The position numbers and the translations under genes were made by a program. From Mesorhizobium sp. M7A.F.Ca.US.008.03.1.1 (GTDB lineage: Bacteria; Pseudomonadota; Alphaproteobacteria; Rhizobiales; Rhizobiaceae), in the NCBI RefSeq assembly GCF_003997495.1, contig NZ_RZRU01000003.1, forward strand, positions 372,001 through 436,000: 64,000 nucleotides of DNA, in the 5' to 3' direction. Of the stretch, positions 18,510 to 27,465 are shown piece after piece. Under the pieces are notes generated by a model. The model was not told the DNA's origin. It was given only the letters and a program-made list of their open reading frames with translations, and made no database searches. Position 1 is the first letter of the stretch. Every line of letters starts with the position of its first letter.

Positions 18510-20121
18510 GCGCACGCGTCTCGGCAACGCCATAGAGTGCTGCGAACGAGCCGAAGCGCGGGCCGCGCTCCTGGCCGATCAGCACCTGGTAGATCATCTG
18601 GAAGAAGGCGCCCGATACGCCGGGGCCGCCTTCCGGGCTCTGCTTGGAATGATCCTGGTAGCGCTCGATCCTGCGCGCGACGTTGAGCGAGGCGTTCTGG
18701 ATCGCTTCGCCGCTGGCGTCCGCCGGCAGCGCGCCAAGTGCTTCGTCGAGGGCTGCCAGCGCCTCGCGCTCGACCTCGTCGGCAGGCCGGAAGGTTTTCG
18801 TCGGCTTCACGAAATCGTCGAAATAGCGGATCGCATGGCCGACCAGCCGGTCGAGCTCGGGATGCGTCGCCGGCGTCACACCTTGCGTATGACGTGAAAT
18901 GAACCCCCACAGCACATCCTTGTTCTGCGCGTTGGAAGCGCTGACCAGATTGAGCAGCAGAGAGAACGGCACCGGCATGTCGATCGCGGGCGGGTTGCCG
19001 TCATGCATATGCCAGACCGGATTGCCCAGCCGTTCCTTCCAGTCCTGGCGGGGATAGGCGGCCAGGAACGTATAGTATTCGTCCACGGCCCGCGGGATGA
19101 CGTCGAAATACAGCTTCTTGGCCTGCCGCGGCCGTTGGTACATGTAGAGCCCGAGGCTTTCGGTCGGCGCATAGGTCAGCCACTCGTCGATGGTCAGCCC
19201 GTTGCCCTTCGACTTCGAGATCTTCTGGCCGTTCTCGTCGAGGAACAGTTCGTAGACGAAATGCTCCGGCGCTCGTCCGCCCAGAATGTTGCAGATGCGG
19301 TCGTAGACCACCGCATTGGTCTGGTGGTCCTTGCCGAACATCTCGAAATCGACCCCAAGCGCTGCCCAGCGCATGCCGAAATCCGGCTTCCACTGCAGCT
19401 TCACGCGGCCGCCGGTGATCGAAAGCGTGGTCTCGGTGCCCTCGTCGTCGAAGGTGATGGTGCCGGCCTTGGCGTCGACATGCTTCATCGGCACGTAAAG
19501 CACCCGGCCGCTCTTCGGCGAGATCGGCAGGAACGGGCTGTAGGTCGCCTGCCGCTCGGGCCCGAGCGTCGGCAGCATCACCGCCATGATCTGGTCATAG
19601 CGTTCGGCGGCGCGCTTGAGCATCGCGTCGAAACGGCCGGTCTTGTAGTATTGCGTCGCGCTGGCAAACTCGTAGTCGAAGCCGAACGTGTCGAGGAAGC
19701 GGCAAAGCATCGCGTTGTTGTGGTCGGCGAAGCTCGCATAGGCGCCGCCGAAGGGGTTGGGGACCGACGACAGCGGCTTGTGCAGATGCGGCTCGAGTGC
19801 TGCGCGATCCGGCACGCTGTCGGGTATCTTGCGCATGCCGTCCATATCGTCGGAGAAGCACAGCAGCTTGGTCGCGACCTTGTCCTGCGTCAGGACGCGG
19901 AAGGCATGGCGCACCATCGACGTGCGTGCCACCTCGCCGAACGTCCCGATATGCGGCAGGCCGGACGGTCCGTAGCCGGTCTCGAACAGGACTGTTTGCG
20001 GAAAATCGGTGCCTTTGTAGCGTTCGATGATCTTTTTGGCTTCCTCGAACGGCCACGCCTTGCTCTCGGTCGCGGCCGCCAGCAGCTCGGGATTGAGATC
20101 GATGATGTTTGATCCCGCCAT
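18475..20121 (-). CDS. lysS: Lysyl-tRNA synthetase, class I
   Basis: A 548-residue class I LysRS that charges tRNA-Lys. The HIGH-like motif is in [17 protein letters not shown] (near residue 50), and the KMSKS-like loop is [18 protein letters not shown] near residue 290. Most bacteria use a class II enzyme; the class I form is typical of archaea, spirochaetes and alphaproteobacteria. ATG 20121 begins the conserved [14 protein letters not shown]; the frame is open a further 159 bases upstream without homology. It is convergent with, and overlaps by 35 bases, the SNase-fold gene. Confidence 0.95.
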   Translation of the reverse strand: MAGSNIIDLNPELLAAATESKAWPFEEAKKIIERYKGTDFPQTVLFETGYGPSGLPHIGTFGEVARTSMVRHAFRVLTQDKVATKLLCFSDDMDGMRKIPDSVPDRAALEPHLHKPLSSVPNPFGGAYASFADHNNAMLCRFLDTFGFDYEFASATQYYKTGRFDAMLKRAAERYDQIMAVMLPTLGPERQATYSPFLPISPKSGRVLYVPMKHVDAKAGTITFDDEGTETTLSITGGRVKLQWKPDFGMRWAALGVDFEMFGKDHQTNAVVYDRICNILGGRAPEHFVYELFLDENGQKISKSKGNGLTIDEWLTYAPTESLGLYMYQRPRQAKKLYFDVIPRAVDEYYTFLAAYPRQDWKERLGNPVWHMHDGNPPAIDMPVPFSLLLNLVSASNAQNKDVLWGFISRHTQGVTPATHPELDRLVGHAIRYFDDFVKPTKTFRPADEVEREALAALDEALGALPADASGEAIQNASLNVARRIERYQDHSKQSPEGGPGVSGAFFQMIYQVLIGQERGPRFGSFAALYGVAETRALIERALAGQLA

Positions 20122-20290
20122 GTCACAGTTTTCCAAATCATTCGTCGGCCCATACGAAGGCGGGCCGCAGCAAGGGTTTTTCAACCGGTCTCTAGGCGTG
20201 CAGCGCCGGAGCGTCAACGCGCGCGGCGCTTTTTCCTTGCGGCGCGGATGAGGCGTTCCTACTTTCGAAGCTCGGTTCAAGGAGAAAAAA

Positions 20291-20698
20291 TTGCCGACGC
20301 CTCATGAAGCCCTGATCTATCTGATGGTCATCACCTCGGCCTCCGATCGCGACATGACCGATGTCGAACTGGCGCGGATCGGCGACGTCGTCCGCTCATG
20401 GCCGGTGTTCGAGGACTTCAACCACGACAGGCTTGTCGGCGTCGCCCAGGACTGCCAGAAGCGCCTGCACGAAAAGGATGGGCTGGAGGGCGTGCTGGCT
20501 GAAGTCGCCGAGGTCTTGCCTCAGCGGCTGCGCGACACCGCCTATGCCGCCGCCTTCGAGGTCGCCGCCGTCGACCTCGAAATGCGCATGGAAGAGGTGC
20601 GGGTGCTGCAGCTCATCCGGCGGCAGCTCGATCTCGACACGCTGACGGTTGCTGCCATCGGCCGCGCGGCCAAGGCGCGGCTGCGCACGCTGACCTGA
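20291..20698 (+). CDS. TerB-like (tellurite-resistance TerB fold) protein
   Basis: A 135-residue all-helical protein with the acidic TerB pattern: [20 protein letters not shown] near residue 12, an [19 protein letters not shown] metal-ligand-like helix near residue 85, and LIRRQLDLD. TerB-fold proteins bind divalent metal through acidic residues and occur in stress complexes, but isolated single-domain forms like this have no proven function. The start is TTG 20291, 4 bases after a GGAG site in GGAGAAAAAA; the next ATG is 33 bases later and less well placed. It is divergent from lysS. Confidence 0.82.
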   Translation: MPTPHEALIYLMVITSASDRDMTDVELARIGDVVRSWPVFEDFNHDRLVGVAQDCQKRLHEKDGLEGVLAEVAEVLPQRLRDTAYAAAFEVAAVDLEMRMEEVRVLQLIRRQLDLDTLTVAAIGRAAKARLRTLT

Positions 20699-20759
20699 AA
20701 GTCCTTGGCCGGGCGCTGTTGAGATGCAGCTCAGGCCGGCAAAGTTGACCGGAACCGGA

Positions 20760-21638
20760 TCAGAAAAAGCTGACCGGGAAATAGCGCAGATAAAATTCGG
20801 CGAACGTGCCTTTCATCGAAATTTCCTGCAACGCGTAATCGATCGCGGCGGCCAGCGCCGGATTGTCCGCTTTGGTGGCGATGGCCATGCCAGTGCCCAG
20901 ATATTCGGGCGCCAGATAGGGCCCGCCGGCAAAGCGGCAGCAGCCCGCCGCATCCGAGCCGCCCAGCCAGAAAGCCAGGCGCATGCCGTCGCCGAAGGCG
21001 GCGTCGACCTTGCCGGCCTTGAGATCGGCATAGAGGTCTTCCGGCCTGTCGAAAGGGATGACCTGAACCGTGTTGAAATAGTCGCGCAGCATGCGTTCAT
21101 GCGCCGAGCCTGATATCACGCCGACACGCTTGCTGTGCAATTTGTCAAAGACCGGCTCGGTCAGCGCCTTGCTCTTCGGCATGATGAAGCGCGCCGGAAA
21201 CTGCAGATAGGAGCGCGAGAAGGCGTAGGTCGCGCGCGATTCCGGTGTTGCGGCGATGCCGGCGATGACCGCCTCGCCTTCGCCTTTCCGCAGTGCGCCT
21301 TCCAGCTCGGCCCAGGGCAGGGCCTGGATCTGGCATTTTTCGACAATGCCGAGTTCGGCGCAGATGGCGCGCGCCAGATCAATGTGGAAGCCGGACAGCT
21401 TTCCCGAGCCGTCGAGGAAATTGAACGGCGGGAAATCCGTGGTGGTCAGGAATCTCAGCCGGGGCAGCGCCGAAAGGTCTGGCTTGGGCAGCCGCTCCTT
21501 GGCGTCCCACAGCACCGGAACCTGAGGCGGCGCGGCGCGCGCACCGTCGGCGAACGACAGCAACCCGATCAGCATCGCAAGGGCGAAGGACCTCCACCGG
21601 AACGCCAAGATAAAACTCCGCCACAGTCGTGCTCGCAC
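20760..21638 (-). CDS. Periplasmic solute-binding protein, family 3 (amino-acid type)
   Basis: A 292-residue secreted protein with a signal peptide ending near residue 36 (GLLSFADGARAAPP) and the SBP family 3 fold (RFLTTTDFPPFNFLDGSGKL, FHIDLARAICAELGI, GIAATPESRATYAFSRSYL). These proteins capture amino acids or similar polar solutes for ABC importers. No permease or ATPase genes adjoin it, so it is an orphan; some such proteins feed signal transduction instead. The start is uncertain: GTG 21638 gives a plausible but long N-region. It is divergent from the luxR gene. Confidence 0.82.
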   Translation of the reverse strand: MRARLWRSFILAFRWRSFALAMLIGLLSFADGARAAPPQVPVLWDAKERLPKPDLSALPRLRFLTTTDFPPFNFLDGSGKLSGFHIDLARAICAELGIVEKCQIQALPWAELEGALRKGEGEAVIAGIAATPESRATYAFSRSYLQFPARFIMPKSKALTEPVFDKLHSKRVGVISGSAHERMLRDYFNTVQVIPFDRPEDLYADLKAGKVDAAFGDGMRLAFWLGGSDAAGCCRFAGGPYLAPEYLGTGMAIATKADNPALAAAIDYALQEISMKGTFAEFYLRYFPVSFF

Positions 21639-21857
21639 CGGTTTTGGTACGAAAATGGTACAGGCACAATGGTTTTTGATTTCAACCCGCCGATTTCAGG
21701 ATATGATTTAGCCGGTTTGCAAATCAGCTTCGGTCGCCTCGGTGAGAGGGAGCCACAAAATAAGTATGCGATTTGCAATCCGTGGTCGGTGGCGAAGTGT
21801 AAATCAGGCACGCATCATTGGCCGCAATGCACGAGGCAACATGGGGTTGATGTTGCG

Positions 21858-22589
21858 ATGGGTCAGTTCGATCGCACGCTGGAATACATAGACCAACTGC
21901 AGCACGCCGCAACGGCGGCGGCGGTCTGCGAAAGGCTGCTGGGCATAACATCGGATTTCGGTCTCACCGCACTGATGGCGGGAACCGTCCCGCAGCCAGG
22001 CACGCCGGCCGGCCAGCAAAAGCAGCATGTGCTTCTCTGCGATTGGCCTGGCGAGTGGCTGGAGCGCTATGTCGCGCGCAACTATGTCGACCATGACCCG
22101 GTCGTCAGCCACATGAAACAATTGCAGGCGCCCTTCCAGTGGCACGAGGCGTCGCAGGGTATCCGCATAGACAAGAGCAGTGGCGAGGTGATGGGCGATG
22201 CCGGCGCCTTCAAGCTGCGCGATGGGTTGGCCTTTCCGTTGATCACGCTCGACGGCCAGATCGTCATGGTGTCGTTGGGCGGCGAGGCCGTGGAATTGTC
22301 CGCAGCCGAATTCGGCCAGGTGTCGCTGGTGTCGACCTACGCGGTTGGCCGCGCCATGCAACTCCACACCATGGCGAACAGGACCATCGATCAGATCGTG
22401 CTGACGCCGCGCGAGCGCGAATGCCTGCAATGGGCCGCCGTCGGCAAGTCCGAATGGGAGATTTCACAAATCCTCGGCATTTCCGAACACACATCGGAGA
22501 AACATCTTCTTAACGCCAAAAGCAAACTAGGTGCCGTCAACAGGGTGCAGGCCGTCGCGGAAGCGATACGGCGCGGCTACATTAGTTAG
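21858..22589 (+). CDS. LuxR-type acyl-homoserine-lactone-responsive regulator
   Basis: A 243-residue quorum-sensing regulator. The autoinducer-binding domain (about 15-165) keeps the ligand-pocket residues of the TraR/LuxR family: the W and Y of WPGEWLERYVARNYV, the D-P of VDHDPVVSHM, and the W of FQWHEA. The C-terminal GerE helix-turn-helix is at about 180-240 (LTPRERECLQWAAVGKSEWE, ISQILGISEHTSEKHLLNAK). ATG 21858 was chosen as the first start giving a normal length; open frame continues upstream. It precedes luxI by 96 bases in the same direction, the usual cognate pairing. Confidence 0.92.
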   Translation: MGQFDRTLEYIDQLQHAATAAAVCERLLGITSDFGLTALMAGTVPQPGTPAGQQKQHVLLCDWPGEWLERYVARNYVDHDPVVSHMKQLQAPFQWHEASQGIRIDKSSGEVMGDAGAFKLRDGLAFPLITLDGQIVMVSLGGEAVELSAAEFGQVSLVSTYAVGRAMQLHTMANRTIDQIVLTPRERECLQWAAVGKSEWEISQILGISEHTSEKHLLNAKSKLGAVNRVQAVAEAIRRGYIS

Positions 22590-22607
22590 GTCGGCCGTGC
22601 CGACCTA
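22587..22607. promoter_or_regulatory. Perfect 21-base dyad between luxR and luxI (lux-box candidate or terminator)
   Basis: Arms TAGGTCGGC and GCCGACCTA are perfectly complementary around CGT. The dyad starts in the luxR stop codon and ends 78 bases before the luxI start. Size and position fit a LuxR operator. The following GAATTTTTG also allows a short intrinsic terminator for luxR. The two readings are not exclusive. Confidence 0.55.
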
Positions 22608-22685
22608 GAATTTTTGCCTACGCGATCACGCAATTTTCTCATCAAAGCACGGCCGTATCTTCCTCTGAACGCAGGAGACGGCGGA

Positions 22686-23324
22686 ATGCTTTTTTCCCTT
22701 ACAACCCAGGAATTGATGGAACGTCCCGACCTTTGGGAGGCCGTCCATCGTTTGCGCTACAAGATATTCGTCGAAGAGATGGGGTGGGATGACCTCAGGC
22801 GCCCCGACGGGCTCGAACTCGACCAGTTCGATCATGACGAGGCGGTTCATCAGATCGTCATCAGGGGCGGTGAAGTGGCGGGTTATCAGAGGATGTTGCC
22901 GACAACGCGGCCACATCTGCTGACCGAGGTCTTGACCGATCTTTCCGAAGGAACGCCGCCATCGGGTCCAAACATCTGGGAATTGACCCGCTACGCGGTG
23001 GCTCCCGGTTTTCGTGATGGCCGTCGGGGCGTTTCGACCGTCGGCACCGAACTGATTGCCGGTTTCGTCGAGTGGGGGCTGAAGCGCGGGGTCGACAAGG
23101 TGATCATCGAGTTCGAGCCGATGTGGGTGTTGCGCGCCTTGCAACTGCATTTCCTGGCGACCCCGCTGGGCTATCAGCGCACCTATGGCAACCAGCAGGT
23201 CGTCGCCACCTTGCTGACCTTCAACGAGCACACGCTCGATGTGGTGCGGTCGCGCCGCAATCACTTTGCTCCCGTGCTGGCCAGGGGATATCCCGACATG
23301 CTCGGACAAAGGCGTGCGTCATGA
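22686..23324 (+). CDS. LuxI-family acyl-homoserine-lactone synthase
   Basis: A 212-residue autoinducer synthase. The conserved LuxI residues can be placed: Arg, Phe and Trp in RYKIFVEEMGW, the two Asp in LELDQFDHDEAVHQIV, Arg in GYQRMLPTTRPHLL, and Glu/Arg in NIWELTRYAVAP. It makes a homoserine lactone from S-adenosylmethionine and an acyl donor. The motif pattern recalls the BjaI/RpaI branch, which uses acyl-CoA rather than acyl-ACP; this is an impression, not a test. ATG 22686 is preceded by AGGAG. The stop overlaps or nearly abuts the downstream crotonase gene, which suggests the latter helps make the signal. Confidence 0.92.
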   Translation: MLFSLTTQELMERPDLWEAVHRLRYKIFVEEMGWDDLRRPDGLELDQFDHDEAVHQIVIRGGEVAGYQRMLPTTRPHLLTEVLTDLSEGTPPSGPNIWELTRYAVAPGFRDGRRGVSTVGTELIAGFVEWGLKRGVDKVIIEFEPMWVLRALQLHFLATPLGYQRTYGNQQVVATLLTFNEHTLDVVRSRRNHFAPVLARGYPDMLGQRRAS

Positions 23325-23338
23325 GATCGGAGACAGTC

Positions 23339-24088
23339 ATGAGCACACACCCGCAACCTGAACTTCGCAACCACACGCTGGTGGTCACCGTGTCGTCGAG
23401 TGACGGCCGGCCGGTGCTGGACAGGAGAGCCTATGAAAGCCTGGCAAGGACCTTCCATGAAGCCGCCGACAATGAGGAGGTTCGCGTCGTCGTGCTGCGC
23501 GGCCTGGCAGGCTGTTTCTGTCTGGGCGGCGACTTCTCCGAATTCCTCGACGCCACCAAGCACCAGAAACTGATTGCCGCCGTCACCGACCTGTTCCGCA
23601 CGCTGGCGACGTTTCCAAAGCCCATCCTTGCCTGCGTCGATGGCGATGCCGTCGGTGTCGGCTGCACCATCCTGTTCCATTGCGACATGGTGATCGCGTC
23701 CGATGAGAGCACGTTCAGGGTGCCGTTCGTCGATTTCGGCCTGGTGCCGGATGCGGCGACCAGCATCCTGGCGCCGCAGAAGCTCGGCTACGCCGGTGCC
23801 TTCCGCTTCTTCTGCCTCGGCGACACGCTTCGCGCCGAAGATGCCAGGGCGCTCGGCCTGGTCGCGGAGATCGTGCCGGGAGGCACCGTCGAGGAGGCGG
23901 CCCTCGGTCGGGCGAGGCAGCTCGTCAAGAAGCCGGTCGCCGCCTTGCTGCAGACGCGCGGCCTGCTGAAAGGGAACACCGAGGCCCTCTGCGACCGCAT
24001 CGATCAGGAGATTTCGCTTTTCCAGCAGGCGCTGCAGGACGACACCACGCTGCGGCGATTGCAGCGCATCGCCCGGCTCGCGGCCTGA
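23339..24088 (+). CDS. Crotonase-family protein coupled to luxI, atypical active site
   Basis: A 249-residue single-domain crotonase. The oxyanion-hole segments are present (GLAGCFCLGGDFSEFL near residue 60; VDGDAVGVGCTILFHCDMVI near residue 103). The two hydratase glutamates are not: the position after GVGC is Thr and the position in RVPFVDFG is Phe. The segment FGLVPDAATSILAP resembles enoyl-CoA isomerases, with Asp where they have Glu (PE). It is therefore probably an isomerase-like or non-hydratase enzyme. Starts at 23339 (GGAGAC site) and 23321 (ATGA overlap with the luxI stop) are both possible. The tight link to luxI suggests a role in making the acyl donor. Confidence 0.85.
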   Translation: MSTHPQPELRNHTLVVTVSSSDGRPVLDRRAYESLARTFHEAADNEEVRVVVLRGLAGCFCLGGDFSEFLDATKHQKLIAAVTDLFRTLATFPKPILACVDGDAVGVGCTILFHCDMVIASDESTFRVPFVDFGLVPDAATSILAPQKLGYAGAFRFFCLGDTLRAEDARALGLVAEIVPGGTVEEAALGRARQLVKKPVAALLQTRGLLKGNTEALCDRIDQEISLFQQALQDDTTLRRLQRIARLAA

Positions 24089-24106
24089 GCGAAAGCATCA
24101 AGGAAC

Positions 24107-24134
24107 GCGCCGCGCGGCCTTGGCCGCGCGGCGC
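24107..24134. terminator. Bidirectional terminator-like hairpin
   Basis: A perfect 13-bp stem, GCGCCGCGCGGCC paired with GGCCGCGCGGCGC, with a TT loop. It sits between the convergent crotonase and PPK2 genes and contains no U-tract, so it may need Rho or serve to stabilise 3' ends. Confidence 0.65.
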
Positions 24135-24141
24135 GGAAGCG

Positions 24142-25050
24142 TCAATCCTGCTTGCCGAGGAATGACGGCCCTTCGCCGATGATCTTCTTGTCTTCCTTGC
24201 CGATGATTTCGAGATCGCGCCCCTCATAGGGCAGAGACGACAGGATGCGCCGCATGACCGCCAGCCGCGCGCGCCGCTTGTCATTGGCCCGTACGATGAT
24301 CCACGGCGCGAATTCCTTGTGGGTGCGCTCGAACATCGTGTCGCGCACCTTGGTGTAGTCGTCCCACTTGGTGATGCCTGCAACATCGATGGGCGAAAAC
24401 TTCCAGCTCTTCAGCGGGCTGTAGCGGCGGTCGTGAAAGCGCTCGAGCTGGGTTTCCCGGCCAATGTTCAGCCAGAATTTGAAGAAGTGGATCCCCTCAT
24501 TGGAGATCATCCGCTCGAAATGCGGCGTCTCCTCGAGAAACTGCTCGTGCTGCTGCGGCGTGCAGAAACCCATCACCGGCTCGACGCCGGCGCGGTTGTA
24601 CCAGGAGCGGTCGAAGGTGACGAATTCCCCTGAAGTCGGGAAGTGGTCGACATAGCGCTGGTAGTACCATTGCCCAAGCTCGGTCGGGGTCGGCTTGGTC
24701 AGCGCCACGTTGCGTGCCGTGCGCGGATTGAGGTATTGGCGCACCACGAAGATCGTGCCGCCCTTGCCGGCAGCATCGCGGCCCTCGAACAGCGCCATCA
24801 CCCGTTTGCCGGTCGACTGCAGCCAGGCCTGCGCTTTGACCAGCTCGATCTGCAATTTCTCGAGCGTCTCGTCATACTCGTCGCTTTTCATCTTCTTGTC
24901 GTAGGGATAGCCGCCGGCGGTCAGCTTGTTGTCCTCGACCCAGTCGGGAAGCACGGGATTTTCGATGTCGAACTCCCGCTCCTTGCCGCCGATCCTGATC
25001 GTCAGCGGCCCCGAAGTTGGCGCGGCGGGACTTTCCTTGGCTTTTTTCAT
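24142..25050 (-). CDS. ppk2: Polyphosphate kinase 2
   Basis: A 302-residue PPK2-family enzyme that moves phosphate between polyphosphate and nucleotides. The Walker A is [16 protein letters not shown] near residue 90. The Walker B/lid motif is [19 protein letters not shown] near residue 145, and the arginine-rich lid includes [11 protein letters not shown]. The length fits the single-domain class I group, which mostly phosphorylates nucleoside diphosphates. ATG 25050 begins a lysine-rich leader ([11 protein letters not shown]). The downstream phoR/phoU genes point to phosphate metabolism in the same neighbourhood, though on the other strand. Confidence 0.93.
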   Translation of the reverse strand: MKKAKESPAAPTSGPLTIRIGGKEREFDIENPVLPDWVEDNKLTAGGYPYDKKMKSDEYDETLEKLQIELVKAQAWLQSTGKRVMALFEGRDAAGKGGTIFVVRQYLNPRTARNVALTKPTPTELGQWYYQRYVDHFPTSGEFVTFDRSWYNRAGVEPVMGFCTPQQHEQFLEETPHFERMISNEGIHFFKFWLNIGRETQLERFHDRRYSPLKSWKFSPIDVAGITKWDDYTKVRDTMFERTHKEFAPWIIVRANDKRRARLAVMRRILSSLPYEGRDLEIIGKEDKKIIGEGPSFLGKQD

Positions 25051-25106
25051 CGAGACGAACCCTTTCCAGCTTCCGGACTCATGCTATGGGGAGCCACTAT
25101 GGCGCC

Positions 25107-25200
25107 GCGCGTCCGTTTGGACGCGTAAAGGACGCTGTAGCACTTTTGATTTGCGCATGATCCTTTCCGAAAATCGATTCCCGATTTTCGGGGCATGCGG
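25107..25200. repeat. RIME-like palindromic repeat before phoR
   Basis: A small hairpin GCGTCC-GTTT-GGACGC is followed by a larger palindrome: GCGCATGATC and CATGCG ends with an inner CCGAAAATCG/CGATTTTCGG pairing at 25153-25199. Architecture and partial sequence match module B of the repeats at 3215 and 42492. It lies in the divergent ppk2-phoR gap. Confidence 0.7.
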
Positions 25201-25271
25201 CAAGCGGTCCAGTGGAAGTTTTCCGCCACCGAGACCGGGTGCAAAGGCATGGGGTACGGGCCTGCGGGCAG

Positions 25272-26537
25272 ATGGCTGACCTGGACACTGAGCAGAAAGA
25301 CACGGCGCAAACCATGGCCGCACGGCTGTGGAATAGCCGCTGGCTGCTTGCGGCCGGTATTGTCGCGGTTCTCGCTGTTTATGCCTTGGCTGGAATTTCA
25401 GCCTATGTCGTTCTCGCGGCGCTGCTGTTGCTGCTTGCAGCGGCTATACTGCCGACCGCCGGCGCGCGCCAATCCACCGGCAGCGGCGCTGCCATCGAGG
25501 CCATCGGCCTGCAGCGGCTCTCGGGTGAACATCTGGCCGCCGCCGTCGCCGATCCGCTGATCATCTTCGACCGGGCTGCCACCATCGTCCATGCCAACGC
25601 CGCCGCCTTCGCCGCTTTCGGCGGCATCGCGCCAGGCATGTCGCTGTCGCTGAAATTCCGGGCGCCGGAAATGCAGACCCTGCTGGATGGCGTGCTATCG
25701 GGCGATGTCGCCGCCGATGTCGTCGACTACATGGAGAAGCTGCCGGTCGAACGGGCTTACCGGGTGAGCGCGTCCTCGGTCGGTCACGCCACCGATCTCT
25801 ATGTGCTGGTGTTCAAGGACCAGAGCGAAGCACGCAGGATCGATCGCATGCGCGCTGACTTCATCGCCAATGCCAGCCACGAACTGCGCACCCCGCTCGC
25901 CTCCATCGCCGGCTTTATCGAAACGCTGCGCGGACCAGCCCGCAACGACGCGGCGGCGCGCGATCAGTTTCTGCAGATCATGCAGAGCCAGACCGGTCGC
26001 ATGGCGCGTCTGATCGACGATTTGTTGTCGCTGTCGCGGCTCGAGATGAAACCCTATCTGAAGCCGGGAACCGAGGTCGACCTGCGCCAGACCGTCGACA
26101 GCGTCATCGACTCGCTCGGGCCGCTGGCCAGCGAAAACGCCGTTGCCATCGAGCGGCATTACGCCGATGGGCCGCTTCATGTGCCTGGCGATCGCGATGA
26201 GCTTTTCCAGGTTTTCGAGAACCTCCTGGAAAACGCCTGCAAATACGGGCAGTCGGGTGGGCGCGTGGTTGTATCCATAGCGCATAGCGATGCCGGATCA
26301 GAGCCGGGCATCGAGGTGACGATCAGGGACTTTGGGCCTGGCATTCCGGAGGAGCACATTCCGCGCATTACCGAGCGCTTCTACCGCGTAGACGTCGAGA
26401 CCAGCCGAACCCAGAAAGGCACCGGCCTCGGCCTGTCGATCGTCAAGCATATCCTGACGCGCCACAACGCCCGGCTTTCGATCAAGTCCGAAGTCGGCAA
26501 CGGCGCGGCATTCTCGGTTCATTTGCCGACGCACTGA
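25272..26537 (+). CDS. phoR: Phosphate-regulon sensor histidine kinase PhoR
   Basis: A 421-residue membrane histidine kinase: two close N-terminal helices (about 20-65), a PAS-like domain (about 90-185, DPLIIFDRAATIVHANAAAF), the HisKA box FIANASHELRTPLASIAGFI with the phosphorylated His near residue 205, the N box (FENLLENACKYG) and the G boxes (IRDFGPGIPEEH, GTGLGLSIVKHIL). This is the PhoR layout: no large periplasmic domain and a PAS domain. ATG 25272 follows a CGGGCAG site. PhoR normally senses phosphate through the PstSCAB-PhoU complex. phoU follows 112 bases downstream, but no pst genes or phoB are here. Confidence 0.9.
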   Translation: MADLDTEQKDTAQTMAARLWNSRWLLAAGIVAVLAVYALAGISAYVVLAALLLLLAAAILPTAGARQSTGSGAAIEAIGLQRLSGEHLAAAVADPLIIFDRAATIVHANAAAFAAFGGIAPGMSLSLKFRAPEMQTLLDGVLSGDVAADVVDYMEKLPVERAYRVSASSVGHATDLYVLVFKDQSEARRIDRMRADFIANASHELRTPLASIAGFIETLRGPARNDAAARDQFLQIMQSQTGRMARLIDDLLSLSRLEMKPYLKPGTEVDLRQTVDSVIDSLGPLASENAVAIERHYADGPLHVPGDRDELFQVFENLLENACKYGQSGGRVVVSIAHSDAGSEPGIEVTIRDFGPGIPEEHIPRITERFYRVDVETSRTQKGTGLGLSIVKHILTRHNARLSIKSEVGNGAAFSVHLPTH

Positions 26538-26649
26538 TATCGCCCTAATTCAAGGGGACTGTTTCTTTTTTCTGTCATCCGGCTAGCGTATCAGCGGGAT
26601 TCGAGGAAACGACTCAAAATCAAAACACCCCGTGGGAAGGCATTTTGCC

Positions 26650-27375
26650 ATGCAGTCCGTGCACATCGTCAGCGCTTATGACGAGGAGTTGAAATATCTG
26701 TCGAAGCGCATCGCCGCGATGGGCGGCCATGCCGAGCGTATGGTCGAACAGGCGGTCACCGCTCTCGTCAATGCCGACCCAGGCCTTGCCCAGAAGGTCA
26801 TCCGCGACGATACCGTACTGGACGAGGGCCAGCGCGAAATCGACGACAAGGCGATCATCATCATTGCCAAGCGCCAGCCGATGGCGGCGGATTTGCGCGA
26901 GATCGTCGGGACCATCCGCATCTCCGCCGACCTTGAACGGGTTGGCGATCTCGCCAAGAACGTTGCGAAGCGGGTGGTCGCCATCACCGACGGACGCCAG
27001 CCGACCAGCCTGTTTCGCGGCCTCGAGGCTCTGTCCAACCTGGCGTTGACCCAGCTCAAGGAAGTGCTCGACGTCTACGCGTCTCGCTCGGTGGAGAAAA
27101 TCGGCTTCGTGCGCGATCGTGACGACCAGATCGACGCCATGTACACATCGCTGTTTCGCGAATTGCTGACCTACATGATGGAAGATCCGCGCAACATCAC
27201 GCCCTGCACGCATCTGCTGTTTTGCGCCAAGAACATCGAGCGGATCGGTGATCACGCCACCAACATAGCCGAGACCATCTACTACATCGTCACCGGCGAT
27301 CAGTTGCCGGCTGAGCGGCCCAAGGGCGACGAGACCGACAAAATCAGCCTTTCCGAGACGCAGCCGGTGAAGTGA
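26650..27375 (+). CDS. phoU: Phosphate signalling protein PhoU
   Basis: A 241-residue, two-repeat helical protein. Both PhoU metal-binding motifs are visible, in TIRISADLERVGDLAKNVAK near residue 95 and CAKNIERIGDHATNIAETIY near residue 200. PhoU links the Pst importer to PhoR and prevents over-uptake of phosphate. ATG 26650 is preceded by GGGAAGG; a GTG 18 bases upstream is less likely. It directly follows phoR with no pstSCAB between and is followed by corA rather than phoB, a departure from the usual rhizobial order. Confidence 0.94.
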   Translation: MQSVHIVSAYDEELKYLSKRIAAMGGHAERMVEQAVTALVNADPGLAQKVIRDDTVLDEGQREIDDKAIIIIAKRQPMAADLREIVGTIRISADLERVGDLAKNVAKRVVAITDGRQPTSLFRGLEALSNLALTQLKEVLDVYASRSVEKIGFVRDRDDQIDAMYTSLFRELLTYMMEDPRNITPCTHLLFCAKNIERIGDHATNIAETIYYIVTGDQLPAERPKGDETDKISLSETQPVK

Positions 27376-27465
27376 GAACGCGCCTCTCGAACCGTCATCC
27401 GATTTACGCTAAGCTTTCCGGGCTTTGCTCTATCCTCGTCCGTGGATTTGCTCCTGGAGGTCGTG

